The notes: generated by a model not told the origin, from the sequence alone. 64,000 nt of DNA from CAVUNY01 sp963768585 (GCA_963768585.1 CAVYIF010000009.1:124001-188000); one strand, 5' to 3'; positions 55,948-64,000 are shown, numbered from the stretch's first letter. Numbers and translations: made by a program.

Positions 55948-58073
55948 CAGATTGTATTGTATTCGGTGCGCAGAAGAACCTCGGCCTGCATTTCCGGGGT
56001 CAGGCGGGTGAAGTAATCTGTGTAGCCGCCGATGCGCACCACCAGATCACGGTGCTCCTCCGGGTGAGCCTGGGCGGCGCGCAGCAAGCTTCCATCGACC
56101 ACGTTCACCTGGGTTTCAAAACCGCCCAACTGCAGGAAGGTGATGATTAAATCCTGCAAGCGCCGCGAGGCGCCGGGTGTTTGGAAGAGGGATGCGCTGA
56201 ATTTCATGTTGAATGCTGCCCCACCGATCAGCGGGGCGGCATCCCAGGCGGTCACAGAGCGGATCGCGGCGGTCGGCCCGGCTTTTTCTCGCCCCTGGGC
56301 TGCCCCACAGCCATCCGCAAACGGAAAACCCTCCCGGCGACCGTCGGGTGTAGCGCCGCACTGCCGGCCAAGCTGTTCGTGCATCACCCAGCAAAATGCG
56401 CCGGGAACGTAAGGGCTATTGTCAGGCTCCAACCGGTGGGGGGCACAGGCCTCACGCGCCATGCCAACAATATCATTCACCAGGTGGTCGACAAGTTCAA
56501 TTCCATTGCCGTACTTGGGGTAGGCATTTAAAAAACGTTGGCGCAGGCGTTCATTCCCTACAAAATTTGCATCCAGGATCGCGTGCAACTCTTGAAAACT
56601 AAATTGGTGCTGGGTAAAGACTTCTTGCAGCACAACATATAACGCATCGGCCAGGTTTGCCAGACCGACGAATGAGCACTCTGCCCAATTATAGCGCGCA
56701 CCACCGCGGTCAATATCCAGGCCGAGTTCAATGCAGTCATTGGTAAATACACTCTGCAGCGGTTTGCCGCCCCATGCCTTCCGGGCGGCTCGAGCCTGGT
56801 TCTGCTCGGCTACCGCTGCGCTGACCTTTTCTTCCAGGCGAATCTGATAACGTTTTAAGAACCCCGCAAAAGTGTCGACCGGGGTTAAAGACTGCGCCTG
56901 GGCCTGGATTTCGTCCAACAGGATCTGGGGCAGAGAATAATAGGGTGAGGCTACCCACACATTGCTTGAACCACACGGCGTGATCTCTACACAGGTCGAA
57001 TTGACGTAATTCCAGGATTCTTCGGGAGGCACGCCGTACTGCTGCAGACCGGTTTGAATGGTGCTGTCATTGAAGAATGCCGGGTTGGCATGCCCGCCTG
57101 CCATCAGGTCTGCTGCCAGCGCAGTCAGGGCAGCCGGTGTGCCAGGGTGCCAGCATACGCCTACCGAAGGGTAAACAAGACGCGTATTTTCGAGCGCCTG
57201 CAAGCATAAATAGGAGAGCGGGTTGGTCAGATCCTTTCCGGCAGCGTCGCGCCCACCTACCATTACTGAAATGGCCAATCCATCCGGCACGTATTCGTTG
57301 ATCAGCAGGTAAAGACATTCGATGTAAAGCCGGGCGGTATCCGGGGTGATGCGACCTGCCTCCAGGTCGGCCTGATAAAAGGGGCCAAGCAGGCGATCAA
57401 GGTGTCCAGGCGAGACCAACCAGGCCCGATCGGCGAGCTGGACCCCCAGGATCACCAGCCAAACCAGCTGCAGGGCCTGGCGAAAGGTTTCCGGCGGCTG
57501 ATGGGCCACATGCAGGCAGGTCGCCTTCATTTCTTCCAACTCGGCCTGGCGGTCTTGTGAGCAACTGTGGCGTGAAAGTTCATCTGCGGCTGTGGTGGCG
57601 GCATTTTCGATCATGGCGGAAAGTCCTGATACCGCCAACGCAAAGCTGCGATAGGTGTCAGCCTGTTCTGCCAGGGCGTGCAAACTGCGCTGCTCCAGGT
57701 CAGCGATCAGACCGTCTATCCCCAAGGTAAACAGGCGCGAAAATTCCAGCTGGCAGTGACCGGCCTGTCCAGGGGTGAAAACAGCCGGGTAATGTTCTTT
57801 CAGCCAGCGGGCTGCGCCTGGGCGTCTGGCTTTTTGCGCCGGGTTATCTGGCGCCAGCCTGCCGATGATCAATTCGAGATCATCCAGGGCAAACCGGGCT
57901 GCTTTCAGCAGGTCGCGCGTCAGCATTCCCCGCCGGATTATCCAGGCAGGTTCGCTTTCGGAGGCTTGCAGTGAATGAGAAATGTGCACTGGATCGCCAT
58001 CCCAGGGTGGGATGAGTGTTTTCCGCTCCAGGCAGCGTGAACGCAGGGTGGAAATCCGTGGATTGCTGATCAT
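55947..58073 (-). CDS. Glycyl radical enzyme (PFL-like family), substrate unknown
   Basis: 708 residues. The glycyl radical loop is VVRIGGYTDYF with Gly683 as radical site. The active-site loop reads NSTCVEITPCGSSNVW, so Cys361 and Glu363 form the C-x-E pair of eliminating enzymes (glycerol, propanediol or hydroxyproline dehydratases; choline lyase) rather than the adjacent CC of pyruvate formate-lyase. It is shorter than most of these (about 780-850) and the residues around C-x-E do not match any characterised subfamily I know. First of a two-gene unit with its activase. No microcompartment or aldehyde dehydrogenase genes are nearby. A role in sugar-acid or deoxysugar catabolism is inference. 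Confidence 0.88.
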   Translation of the reverse strand: MISNPRISTLRSRCLERKTLIPPWDGDPVHISHSLQASESEPAWIIRRGMLTRDLLKAARFALDDLELIIGRLAPDNPAQKARRPGAARWLKEHYPAVFTPGQAGHCQLEFSRLFTLGIDGLIADLEQRSLHALAEQADTYRSFALAVSGLSAMIENAATTAADELSRHSCSQDRQAELEEMKATCLHVAHQPPETFRQALQLVWLVILGVQLADRAWLVSPGHLDRLLGPFYQADLEAGRITPDTARLYIECLYLLINEYVPDGLAISVMVGGRDAAGKDLTNPLSYLCLQALENTRLVYPSVGVCWHPGTPAALTALAADLMAGGHANPAFFNDSTIQTGLQQYGVPPEESWNYVNSTCVEITPCGSSNVWVASPYYSLPQILLDEIQAQAQSLTPVDTFAGFLKRYQIRLEEKVSAAVAEQNQARAARKAWGGKPLQSVFTNDCIELGLDIDRGGARYNWAECSFVGLANLADALYVVLQEVFTQHQFSFQELHAILDANFVGNERLRQRFLNAYPKYGNGIELVDHLVNDIVGMAREACAPHRLEPDNSPYVPGAFCWVMHEQLGRQCGATPDGRREGFPFADGCGAAQGREKAGPTAAIRSVTAWDAAPLIGGAAFNMKFSASLFQTPGASRRLQDLIITFLQLGGFETQVNVVDGSLLRAAQAHPEEHRDLVVRIGGYTDYFTRLTPEMQAEVLLRTEYNTI

Positions 58074-58155
58074 ACTTAAGATTATAGCTCGATTCTGCCT
58101 GGCTTCAGCGGTGGAGAATCAAGGCTCATTGGTATTTCCCGTGGAAGAGTTTATT

Positions 58156-58198
58156 TGTGGGGGTGAAATTGGCGCTTCGCGCCAATTTCACCCCCACA
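58156..58198. repeat. Perfect 20-base inverted repeat between divergent genes
   Basis: TGTGGGGGTGAAATTGGCGC (58156-58175), 3-base loop, exact complement 58179-58198. It lies 83 bases upstream of the glycyl radical enzyme and 118 upstream of the beta-helix gene. Possible operator, insulating hairpin or small dispersed palindrome; no duplicated target site was noted. Confidence 0.8.
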
Positions 58199-58251
58199 TT
58201 TACTGCCCACCACGGCAACTCCCAGAGAACCAGAATCAAGGGGAAAACTTG

Positions 58252-58280
58252 TCGACATTGCACAATAACTCGAGTAAACT
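58252..58280 (+). promoter_or_regulatory. Candidate promoter of the beta-helix gene
   Basis: TCGACA (58252-58257), 17-base spacer, TAAACT (58275-58280). The same arrangement is kept in the decayed copy at 62724-62752, which supports it as a functional element. Confidence 0.45.
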
Positions 58281-58315
58281 GTTTAAAAACGATCTGATGG
58301 AGAGGAAGGAACAGT

Positions 58316-59785
58316 ATGGAAAAATTTGTAACTTACGAGCAATTTGGTGCGATCGGCGATGGCATTGCAGACGATCTGGCGGCGATCGTTAAGGCACATG
58401 AATTCGCGAACGCGAATTGCCTGCCGGTAATAAGCGACCCCAAGGCCTGCTATTACCTCAGCGGCAAAGCACTCACCGCGATCATTCAAACGGACACCGA
58501 CTGGAACGATTCCAAATTCATCATTGATGACCGCGCGGTCGAAAACAACAAGGTTCACATTTTCGATGTTCAGTCTTCTCTTGCTCCTGTACAGGTTGAG
58601 ATATCCGCATTGAAGAAAGGCCAAAAGTCTTTAGGGTTTTCGCTTCCTCATGATTGTTATATGAATGTCACCAACGACAATGTGAAGCAGTTCATCCGTT
58701 TTGGGTTGAACCAGAATAATGGTTCTTCTCAGACGGACTGTTTCATCGCCCAAAAAGATGGAACAATTTTAAATGAAATCATCTGGGATTTTGAAACGGT
58801 CACCCAGGTCACCGCCTTGCCCATGGATGCGTCCACGCTGACCGTCAAGGGCGGCATGTTTACAACGCTCGCCAACGGTGAACCTTCAAAATACAATTAC
58901 TACGCGCGCGGGATCAATATTCACCGCAGCAACGTACTGGTCGAGGGCGTGTCTCATTTTGTGATCATGGAGGGAGAAACGGGCGCTCCGTATCACGGGT
59001 TTATGCGTGTGGACGATTGCGCCAATGTGCTGGTCAAAAACTGCTATTTTACCGGCCGGAAGATCTATGTCACTATTGGCGCCGCCAACCTGCCGGTATC
59101 CATGGGTTCGTACGATATCAGCATCTACCGCAGTATCAATATTAGCTGTGTAGGATGCCGGCAGTTCAACATCACAGATACCACGCGGTGGGGGGTGTAT
59201 ACCTCGAATTTCTGCAAGGATCTTTCGGTCACGGACTGCGTGTTCTCGCGCTGGGATGCCCATATGGGCTGCACCAACGTGGTGATTAAGGATTCTTCCC
59301 TGGGCCACCAATGCCTCAACGCGATTGGTCATGGACAGCTGACTGTGGAAAACGTACACGTCTATGGCGCGCGGCTGATTAACCTGCGGGGAGATTACGG
59401 CAGTCTGTGGGATGGTGATCTGCTGGTGAAAGATTGTGTCTGGCACCTGCGTGAGGGAACCAGTGAAGCGGTCAGCATCCTGGCTGCCTCGCAGCGGGAA
59501 GATCACGACTTTGGCTATGCCTGCACCATGCCGCATCATATTGTTTTTGAGAATATTCTGGTGGATGACAGCCATGCGGCCGAAGATTTCCAGGGAGTAT
59601 TTCTGTTTTCAGATTACAACCCATTGGTCACAGACCAGGAGATCGAAACCACCCATCCCTACCAGCTGCCTTCTTCTCTTACCGTGCACAATGTGCGCAC
59701 GGTGAGTGGGCGAATGGTTGGCCTGTGCAGCAATCCGATCCTGGCGGCAAGGTTTAAAAAAGCGTTGGGTCAGGAGATAGATTAA
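58316..59785 (+). CDS. Right-handed parallel beta-helix (pectate-lyase superfamily) protein
   Basis: 489 residues. EKFVTYEQFGAIGDGIADDLAAIVKAHEFA is the typical start of the pectate_lyase_3 / GH28-like right-handed beta-helix fold, followed by many short repeated strands (NVLVEGVSHFVIMEG, NVLVKNCYFTG, DLSVTDCVFSR, NVVIKDSSLGHQ, LTVENVHVYGA, HIVFENILVDD). No catalytic triad of a known lyase or hydrolase could be assigned, and no signal peptide is present, so action on imported oligosaccharides is likely. GAGAGGAAGGAACAGT precedes the ATG. A decayed copy of its promoter and first codons lies at 62723-62852. Confidence 0.78.
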   Translation: MEKFVTYEQFGAIGDGIADDLAAIVKAHEFANANCLPVISDPKACYYLSGKALTAIIQTDTDWNDSKFIIDDRAVENNKVHIFDVQSSLAPVQVEISALKKGQKSLGFSLPHDCYMNVTNDNVKQFIRFGLNQNNGSSQTDCFIAQKDGTILNEIIWDFETVTQVTALPMDASTLTVKGGMFTTLANGEPSKYNYYARGINIHRSNVLVEGVSHFVIMEGETGAPYHGFMRVDDCANVLVKNCYFTGRKIYVTIGAANLPVSMGSYDISIYRSINISCVGCRQFNITDTTRWGVYTSNFCKDLSVTDCVFSRWDAHMGCTNVVIKDSSLGHQCLNAIGHGQLTVENVHVYGARLINLRGDYGSLWDGDLLVKDCVWHLREGTSEAVSILAASQREDHDFGYACTMPHHIVFENILVDDSHAAEDFQGVFLFSDYNPLVTDQEIETTHPYQLPSSLTVHNVRTVSGRMVGLCSNPILAARFKKALGQEID

Positions 59786-60271
59786 GTATCTATCCGTATA
59801 TCACCTCTTCATATTTTTCTCCCCTTCCCCGATTTGGGGAAGGGGCTGGGGGATGGGGAAAAAAGAATCAAAATCACCCTCAGAATTAAATTTGGGGTGA
59901 TTCATGCTGGAATTGATTTACGGTAGATTCTAAATCGACCCTTTTTCACCTTTTTTAAATCACTCAACAAATGGATATTTAATTTAAGATTATGAATGGC
60001 TTTTAATGATATAATTGTTTACATTAAGGGTAGTAAATATAGATTGAGTTCCAATACCATCTGGCTGGTCAGTAGAGTTTATTGCCCCTTTTCAGTCCAA
60101 CTTCATCGAAAATAAACTACACCCAATCGTTTCTATTACCCTCGTCTATGTGAATAAAATCCAGATCCAGGTGATTTTTGGGTTTTCCGGGAAGGAGGTG
60201 TTCACCCGCATATAGAGTATCTTGTTCCACGCTTCAGAATTCGGATGTAGTTCATGCAATGGAGGTATTTC
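59786..60271. other. Intergenic region 59786-60271
   Basis: It starts with the palindrome CCCCTTCCCC-GATTT-GGGGAAGGGG (59821-59845), a type of repeat seen scattered in bacterial genomes and possibly ending the beta-helix gene. The rest is AT-rich. TATAAT at 60010-60015 (no clear -35) is the only -10 candidate for the next gene. No gene is seen. Confidence 0.5.
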
Positions 60272-62599
60272 ATGAATCCAAGAAATGTAAGCAATGGGGA
60301 AGAGAGATCCTTACATTTGGCCATTCCCTTAGAAACTGATCCCGGAAGTGACGTAAAGGGCCAGGAAGTCAAAGTTGTCCTGCAGATGGCAGACGGCACT
60401 TTGATGGAACAGGTCGTCAAGCTCACGGGAAAAGGCAAAGATATTGCTACGTTTGACCTGCAAAAAAATCCCGGTCAGGTGAAAGTCTTGCTGGGCCCAG
60501 GTAGTGCCCCGGCAGACTCGTTGGGGAATATGCAAACGCTGACGCGCACGATTCAACCCTCCCAATGGGGAGGAAAAAACGAGCTGCAAATAGCGATCCG
60601 CATTCCGCCCTATTACCTGATCTGGTGGCCGATGTGGTGCCGAAAGTTCACCATAACCGGCAAGGTCCAATGCCCTGATGGCAACCCGGTGCCCGGCGCG
60701 ACGGTGAGCGCCTACGACATCGATGGCTTTTGGTGGTGGACCAGCAAACAGCAGGTGGGCAGCGCTGTAACCGACCTGGACGGTACTTTTAGCATTGACT
60801 TTACCTGGTGCTGCGGCTGGTGGCCGTGGTATTGGTGGAATCTGCGCCGCTGGGAGCTTGACCCGGTCTTGAGCGATAAAATCCTCAACCAGTTGAAGCA
60901 ATTTAAAGTCAAACCGCCTATTCCCGATCCGGAACCTGATCCGCGCTTTTTCGATGAGCTGTTGACGGATCTGGGTGTTGGCCCACGTCCGCCTGTGCTT
61001 TCGCGCGTAACGCGAGCGCCTGTGCAAGACATCAATGAAAAAGTGAACGAAGAAAGCGGGAACATGACTGTTATGGCTGCAGATGTCGCCAATGAGGTGC
61101 AGCTGAATAAAGCAACCCGGCTGCTTGATCTGGCGAATCTGGATGATATCCGCAGCCGATTGGTCGAGAAGCTCCCTGCTGTCGAAGGTGTAGAGATGCT
61201 GCATCTCTGGCCCTGGTGGCCCTGGCAGCCGTGGTTCGACTGTAATCCGGATATCATCTTCGAGGTCACCCAACCTTGCGAAGGCGCGACCAATGTCATA
61301 TTCGAGGAAAATTGGTGGGACACGCGCTGGAATATTCCGACCAACCTGGGCGTGACCCTGGTGGCGAATGACAAGGCCTGCTGTGCCTTCGATAATACTG
61401 ACCCTGTGGGCGACTGCATCTTCCTGTCGCATGTTTGCTCGGGGATTGATTTAAATGAGATCGGCGGGAATCTGAGCGCGCCGGCCTTACCGGCGTCCTT
61501 ATGGGGCTACGCTTACCCGAACAGCAGCGACCGCCCGTTTGCCGGATCGGTTCCCATTCATGGCGAGTTTGGCGACTCGTCTGGGGCGGATTACTACGAA
61601 GTCGAATATTGGAACGCAAACAAGCTGCCAGTCGCCGGCTGGGATGCGTTGCCCCTGGGCACCTTCGCCCCACCCACCCGATCATACTTCGGACCGGGTC
61701 TGTTTGGCGAGCCGGGTTTCTCACACCCTGTGCCTTTCCCAATCCAGAACATCGATGGGCATAATGTTATCGAAACACGCCACCACTACGAGGCAAATCA
61801 CGCCCCGGGCTCGTGGGGTGTGGTCAGAGGGTGGTACCTGAGCAGCGTCTACCACCTGGGAAGCTGGCTGACAGGATCCTTCGCCGACGGCTTGCATACC
61901 CTGCGAGTCAAGAGCTACGGGATCAATGCCGCCGGGCATCTGATTAACGAGAAGGTGTTAAACCAGTGCTACTATACCCCGGCGACTCCCAATTTCCTGC
62001 GTCTGAGGATCGACAACCGGGTCACCGGCGCAGCCAGCGGACACCCGTGGATCTGGCCGGCTCACCCCTGCAATGGCGATACGGTGCATACATGTACCCT
62101 GGAACCGGAGACGGTGATCCTGGCGATCAAAATCCTCAACCACGATGGCACGTTGAAAGCCACCATCGGTCCCTGTGGAAACGTGGATGTCGATGCGGAT
62201 GACCTGGTGCAGTTTGACTTTGTCGCCTACGACAAAGACGGGCACCTGCATAATTACACCCTGCAAGCCACATACGCCGATAATCTGGTGAAACATATCG
62301 CCTACTCGACTGCCTTAAATGCAGGCGTTGGAGCGGCCTTCGTCGCCTCCCCAGGACCCGGTGCGGCTGCGCAGCAAGGTCCATCCTACGCTGCGGCCCT
62401 GGCTGACGTACCCCCGGCCACCCGGCCAATCTGGAACGGCGGCGCGATCTCAATTCGGGCGCGTGCTGCAGACGTCTTCCCCATCACTTGCAGCTACCAG
62501 CTGGAACTTCGCGCTTACAAGCGCACCATCGTAAGCTGCGACCACACCATGCCGCACCGCAATCTGAGTGAGCGCAGCTTCTCAGTACGGCGCGTCTAA
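60272..62599 (+). CDS. Tryptophan-rich 775-residue protein with a carboxypeptidase-regulatory-like domain
   Basis: The start MNPRNVSNGEE follows GGAGG by 8 bases; the upstream codons to 60254 are not needed. Residues about 120-200 read FTITGKVQCPDGNPVPGATVSAYDIDGFWWW then VTDLDGTFSIDF, a CarboxypepD_reg-like (transthyretin-like) beta-sandwich with unusual Trp clusters (WWPWYWWNL; WPWWPWQPWFDCN; FEENWWDTRW). The C-terminal half is beta-rich with paired cysteines (CCAFDN, CSGIDLN, HPCNGDTVHTC). No signal peptide or enzyme motif. It ends in a terminator. Unrelated in sequence to the large protein at 8078 but of similar style. Function unknown. Confidence 0.7.
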   Translation: MNPRNVSNGEERSLHLAIPLETDPGSDVKGQEVKVVLQMADGTLMEQVVKLTGKGKDIATFDLQKNPGQVKVLLGPGSAPADSLGNMQTLTRTIQPSQWGGKNELQIAIRIPPYYLIWWPMWCRKFTITGKVQCPDGNPVPGATVSAYDIDGFWWWTSKQQVGSAVTDLDGTFSIDFTWCCGWWPWYWWNLRRWELDPVLSDKILNQLKQFKVKPPIPDPEPDPRFFDELLTDLGVGPRPPVLSRVTRAPVQDINEKVNEESGNMTVMAADVANEVQLNKATRLLDLANLDDIRSRLVEKLPAVEGVEMLHLWPWWPWQPWFDCNPDIIFEVTQPCEGATNVIFEENWWDTRWNIPTNLGVTLVANDKACCAFDNTDPVGDCIFLSHVCSGIDLNEIGGNLSAPALPASLWGYAYPNSSDRPFAGSVPIHGEFGDSSGADYYEVEYWNANKLPVAGWDALPLGTFAPPTRSYFGPGLFGEPGFSHPVPFPIQNIDGHNVIETRHHYEANHAPGSWGVVRGWYLSSVYHLGSWLTGSFADGLHTLRVKSYGINAAGHLINEKVLNQCYYTPATPNFLRLRIDNRVTGAASGHPWIWPAHPCNGDTVHTCTLEPETVILAIKILNHDGTLKATIGPCGNVDVDADDLVQFDFVAYDKDGHLHNYTLQATYADNLVKHIAYSTALNAGVGAAFVASPGPGAAAQQGPSYAAALADVPPATRPIWNGGAISIRARAADVFPITCSYQLELRAYKRTIVSCDHTMPHRNLSERSFSVRRV

Positions 62600-62623
62600 G
62601 GCTCCGGTAACACACTAAAAACA

Positions 62624-62663
62624 AGGGCTGTCCGGCCGTTCTGTCTGGACAGCCCTACTTTTT
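62624..62663 (+). terminator. Rho-independent terminator after the Trp-rich gene
   Basis: 10-base stem AGGGCTGTCC (62624-62633) with complement 62647-62656, followed by TTTTT at 62659-62663. Confidence 0.8.
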
Positions 62664-62722
62664 GTTTCCCCTTTGCGACCATTTCTCCCGCAACATTACG
62701 ATGCGATTGCCAGGCAGAAAAC

Positions 62723-62852
62723 GTCGACATCGCAGAATAATGCGAGTAAACTGGCTGTAAACGATTTGGTGGAGCGGAAGAACGGCATGGAAAAATTTGA
62801 AATTACGAGCAGCTCGGCACAATCGGCGATGGTATCTCGGATGATCTGGCAG
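62723..62852 (+). pseudogene. Decayed duplicate of the 5' end of the beta-helix gene, including its promoter
   Basis: Aligned with 58251-58381, most bases match: GTCGACAT-GCA-AATAA, CGAGTAAACTG, AAACGAT-TG-TGGAG-GGAAG, ATGGAAAAATTTG and ATCGGCGATGG. The start codon at 62787 is kept, but one base is lost after about five codons. With it restored the frame reads MEKFE then YEQLGTIGDGISDDLA, like the beginning of the 58316 protein. The rest of the gene is gone. TCGACA-17-TAAACT (62724-62752) is kept. Confidence 0.75.
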
Positions 62853-62908
62853 GACCCAATTTACGAAAATCGATGTAAACTAGAACCTGAAAGGAACAAT
62901 CTGACTCA

Positions 62909-63919
62909 ATGATTCCCACCATCCAACCCGGTATTAAAATAGCCATCCAGGCGTCACCAGAGCCCAATGCGGAAGAACTGCAGTTTATTCAACAGTTGGG
63001 CGTGGAGTGGGTCGTGCTGTGGACCGACGCCTCAAAATCCAGCTACGAGTATTATGCCAGCCGCCGTGAACTGTTTGAGCAGCACGGGCTCAAAGTGTAC
63101 GGCATGGGCAACCTGGATGTGCATAACCAGGCCGCGATTGTACTCAACCTGCCCGACCGCGATGCCAAGGTGGCCCAGTATAAACAGCATTTGCGCGATC
63201 TCGGCCGCGCCGGCATCCCCTATACCACCTACGCCCATATGGCCAACGGTATTTGGAGCAATGCTCCTGAGGAAGCGCGCGGCGGCGCCCCGGCGCGCGC
63301 CTTTGACGCCAATCATCCCCAGCAAGGCCACTGGATCCATGAACATTACGGCCTGCCGCTTTCCCATCGACGCGTATATACCCAGGAAGAAATCTGGGAA
63401 AACTTTACCACCTTTATTCAAGAGGTGGCGCCTGTCGCGGAAGAAGCAGGCGTGCTGATTGGAATCCACCCCGACGATCCACCCTGGCCCGAACTGGCGG
63501 GCGTGCCGCGCTGCATCTTCAGCAGTTTTGATGGCTACCAGCGCGCGCTGGATCTGGCGGGCAGCCCCAACGTGGGCGTGTGCCTGTGTGTGGGCTGCTG
63601 GTTGGAGGGTGGGCCGTTGATGGGCAAGGATGTGCTTGAGACCATCGCCGCGTTCAGCCGCCAGAACAAGCTTTTCAAAGTTCATTTCCGCAATGTGGAC
63701 CAGCCCCTGCCGCATTTTGTGGAGACGTTTATCGATGACGGCTACATGGATATGGCTAAAGTGATGCGAGCGCTGCGCGCGGCGAATTTTTCGGGCGTGG
63801 TGATCGCCGATCACATCCCGCTGATGGGTGATGATAAACGCATTGGCACGGCATATTCCATCGCCTATATGAAGGCCCTGCTCCAGTGGGCCAACGAAAC
63901 CGTGCCGCTTTCAGCCTGA
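62909..63919 (+). CDS. Mannonate dehydratase-type protein (UxuA family)
   Basis: 336 residues of the UxuA-like TIM-barrel family. GIHPDDPPWP (metal His), NVGVCLCVGCW (Cys ligand region), KLFKVHFRNV (second His) and VIADHIP (Asp ligand region) fit the Mn2+ site, and ETFIDDGYMDMAKVMRAL is the conserved C-terminal helix. UxuA converts D-mannonate to 2-keto-3-deoxygluconate in glucuronate degradation. The protein is shorter than E. coli UxuA (394 residues), so it may be a divergent subgroup or act on a related sugar acid. Its leader contains a decayed beta-helix gene start whose promoter may now drive it. Confidence 0.78.
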   Translation: MIPTIQPGIKIAIQASPEPNAEELQFIQQLGVEWVVLWTDASKSSYEYYASRRELFEQHGLKVYGMGNLDVHNQAAIVLNLPDRDAKVAQYKQHLRDLGRAGIPYTTYAHMANGIWSNAPEEARGGAPARAFDANHPQQGHWIHEHYGLPLSHRRVYTQEEIWENFTTFIQEVAPVAEEAGVLIGIHPDDPPWPELAGVPRCIFSSFDGYQRALDLAGSPNVGVCLCVGCWLEGGPLMGKDVLETIAAFSRQNKLFKVHFRNVDQPLPHFVETFIDDGYMDMAKVMRALRAANFSGVVIADHIPLMGDDKRIGTAYSIAYMKALLQWANETVPLSA

Positions 63920-63942
63920 GCCAGAAATTTAGCGAGCTCCCC

Positions 63943-64000
63943 ATGGAAAAATCTTATCGTGTACGTGCTGTAGCATGTGATTACCGGTCAAGTGATGAAG
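63943..64000 (+). CDS. Start of a further gene (truncated by the window end)
   Basis: An ATG at 63943, 23 bases after the dehydratase stop, opens a frame MEKSYRVRAVACDYRSSDE that runs off the end without a stop. Too short to identify. Co-directional with the dehydratase, so probably in the same operon. Confidence 0.4.
   Translation, partial: MEKSYRVRAVACDYRSSDE

Larger units (their letters stand above)
62600..62908. other. Intergenic region upstream of the mannonate dehydratase
   Basis: It holds the terminator of the Trp-rich gene (to 62663), then a decayed copy of the beta-helix gene start (62723-62852), then 56 bases of leader with GAAAGGAAC before ATG 62909. Confidence 0.6.

Noticed and set aside
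59821..59845. A CRISPR repeat
   Set aside because: The CCCCTTCCCC/GGGGAAGGGG palindrome occurs once here with no spacers.
1..64000. tRNA, rRNA or transposase genes
   Set aside because: No sequence with these hallmarks was recognised by reading, though a covariance search was not possible.

Overview
The window looks like a stretch of chromosome from a Gram-positive-like or monoderm anaerobe, most probably an Anaerolineae-type Chloroflexota. This is inferred from gene content only. The pointers are a MalT/LuxR-type regulator that opens directly with the 'lATKLYIPkPRp' signature, a twin-arginine lipoprotein binding protein with a valine/glutamine/threonine-rich linker, a DUF4386 protein, a YcaQ-type protein, an oxygen-sensitive glycyl radical enzyme, and many glycoside hydrolases with neither signal peptides nor SusC/SusD partners. 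No rRNA, tRNA, CRISPR array, integrase or transposase was recognised.

Layout. 1-5.7 kb: tail of a SorC-type sugar regulator, then GH31 and GH38 glycosidases in one operon. 5.7-8 kb (minus): a ferritin-like/VIT1 membrane protein and a UbiA prenyltransferase. 8-21.4 kb: a miscellaneous plus-strand block (a large protein with a HEFAE motif, a membrane protein ending in an EEP phosphodiesterase domain, an aldo/keto reductase, a MalT-like regulator, a small conserved protein, DUF4386, a zinc-free MDR oxidoreductase, YcaQ-like). 21.5-26.1 kb (minus): kduI, GH172 (DUF2961), GH116. 26.4-30.1 kb: MscS channel, amidohydrolase, methyltransferase. 30.4-35.9 kb: GH78 alpha-L-rhamnosidase plus a second large glycosidase. 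36.2-40.1 kb: a compact four-gene operon (radical SAM/SPASM-like, acyl-CoA-dehydrogenase-like, DinB, radical SAM) bounded by a promoter and a strong terminator. 40.3-44.6 kb: GH42-like protein, NAD-epimerase and enolase-superfamily dehydratase, each interrupted by a frameshift. 44.6-48.6 kb: a class V aminotransferase diverging from a large uncharacterised protein that may have a lyase-type toroid fold. 48.6-54.4 kb (minus): a complete oligopeptide-type ABC importer operon, with frameshifts in two genes. 55-58 kb (minus): a glycyl radical enzyme and its activase. 58.3-64 kb: a parallel beta-helix (pectate-lyase-like) protein, a tryptophan-rich large protein, a mannonate-dehydratase-type gene, and the first codons of another gene.

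How it works together (inference). Rhamnosidase, kduI, mannonate dehydratase, a beta-helix lyase-like protein and a possible toroid lyase-like protein point to use of pectin or rhamnogalacturonan oligosaccharides. None of these enzymes shows a signal peptide, so short oligosaccharides would be imported by the Opp/Dpp-type transporter and cut in the cytoplasm. The glycyl radical enzyme carries a CVE active-site motif as in eliminating enzymes, not the CC of pyruvate formate-lyase. It may remove water or cleave an intermediate of this pathway, but its substrate cannot be read from the sequence.

Most notable: (i) the radical SAM / acyl-CoA-dehydrogenase / DinB / radical SAM operon; (ii) the glycyl radical enzyme pair of unassigned specificity; (iii) a decayed copy of the promoter and first 22 codons of the beta-helix gene lying just upstream of the mannonate dehydratase, possibly a captured promoter; (iv) at least five reading-frame breaks confined to 42.2-53.0 kb; (v) an ABC-transporter gene remnant lying antisense under the C-terminus of the MscS channel.
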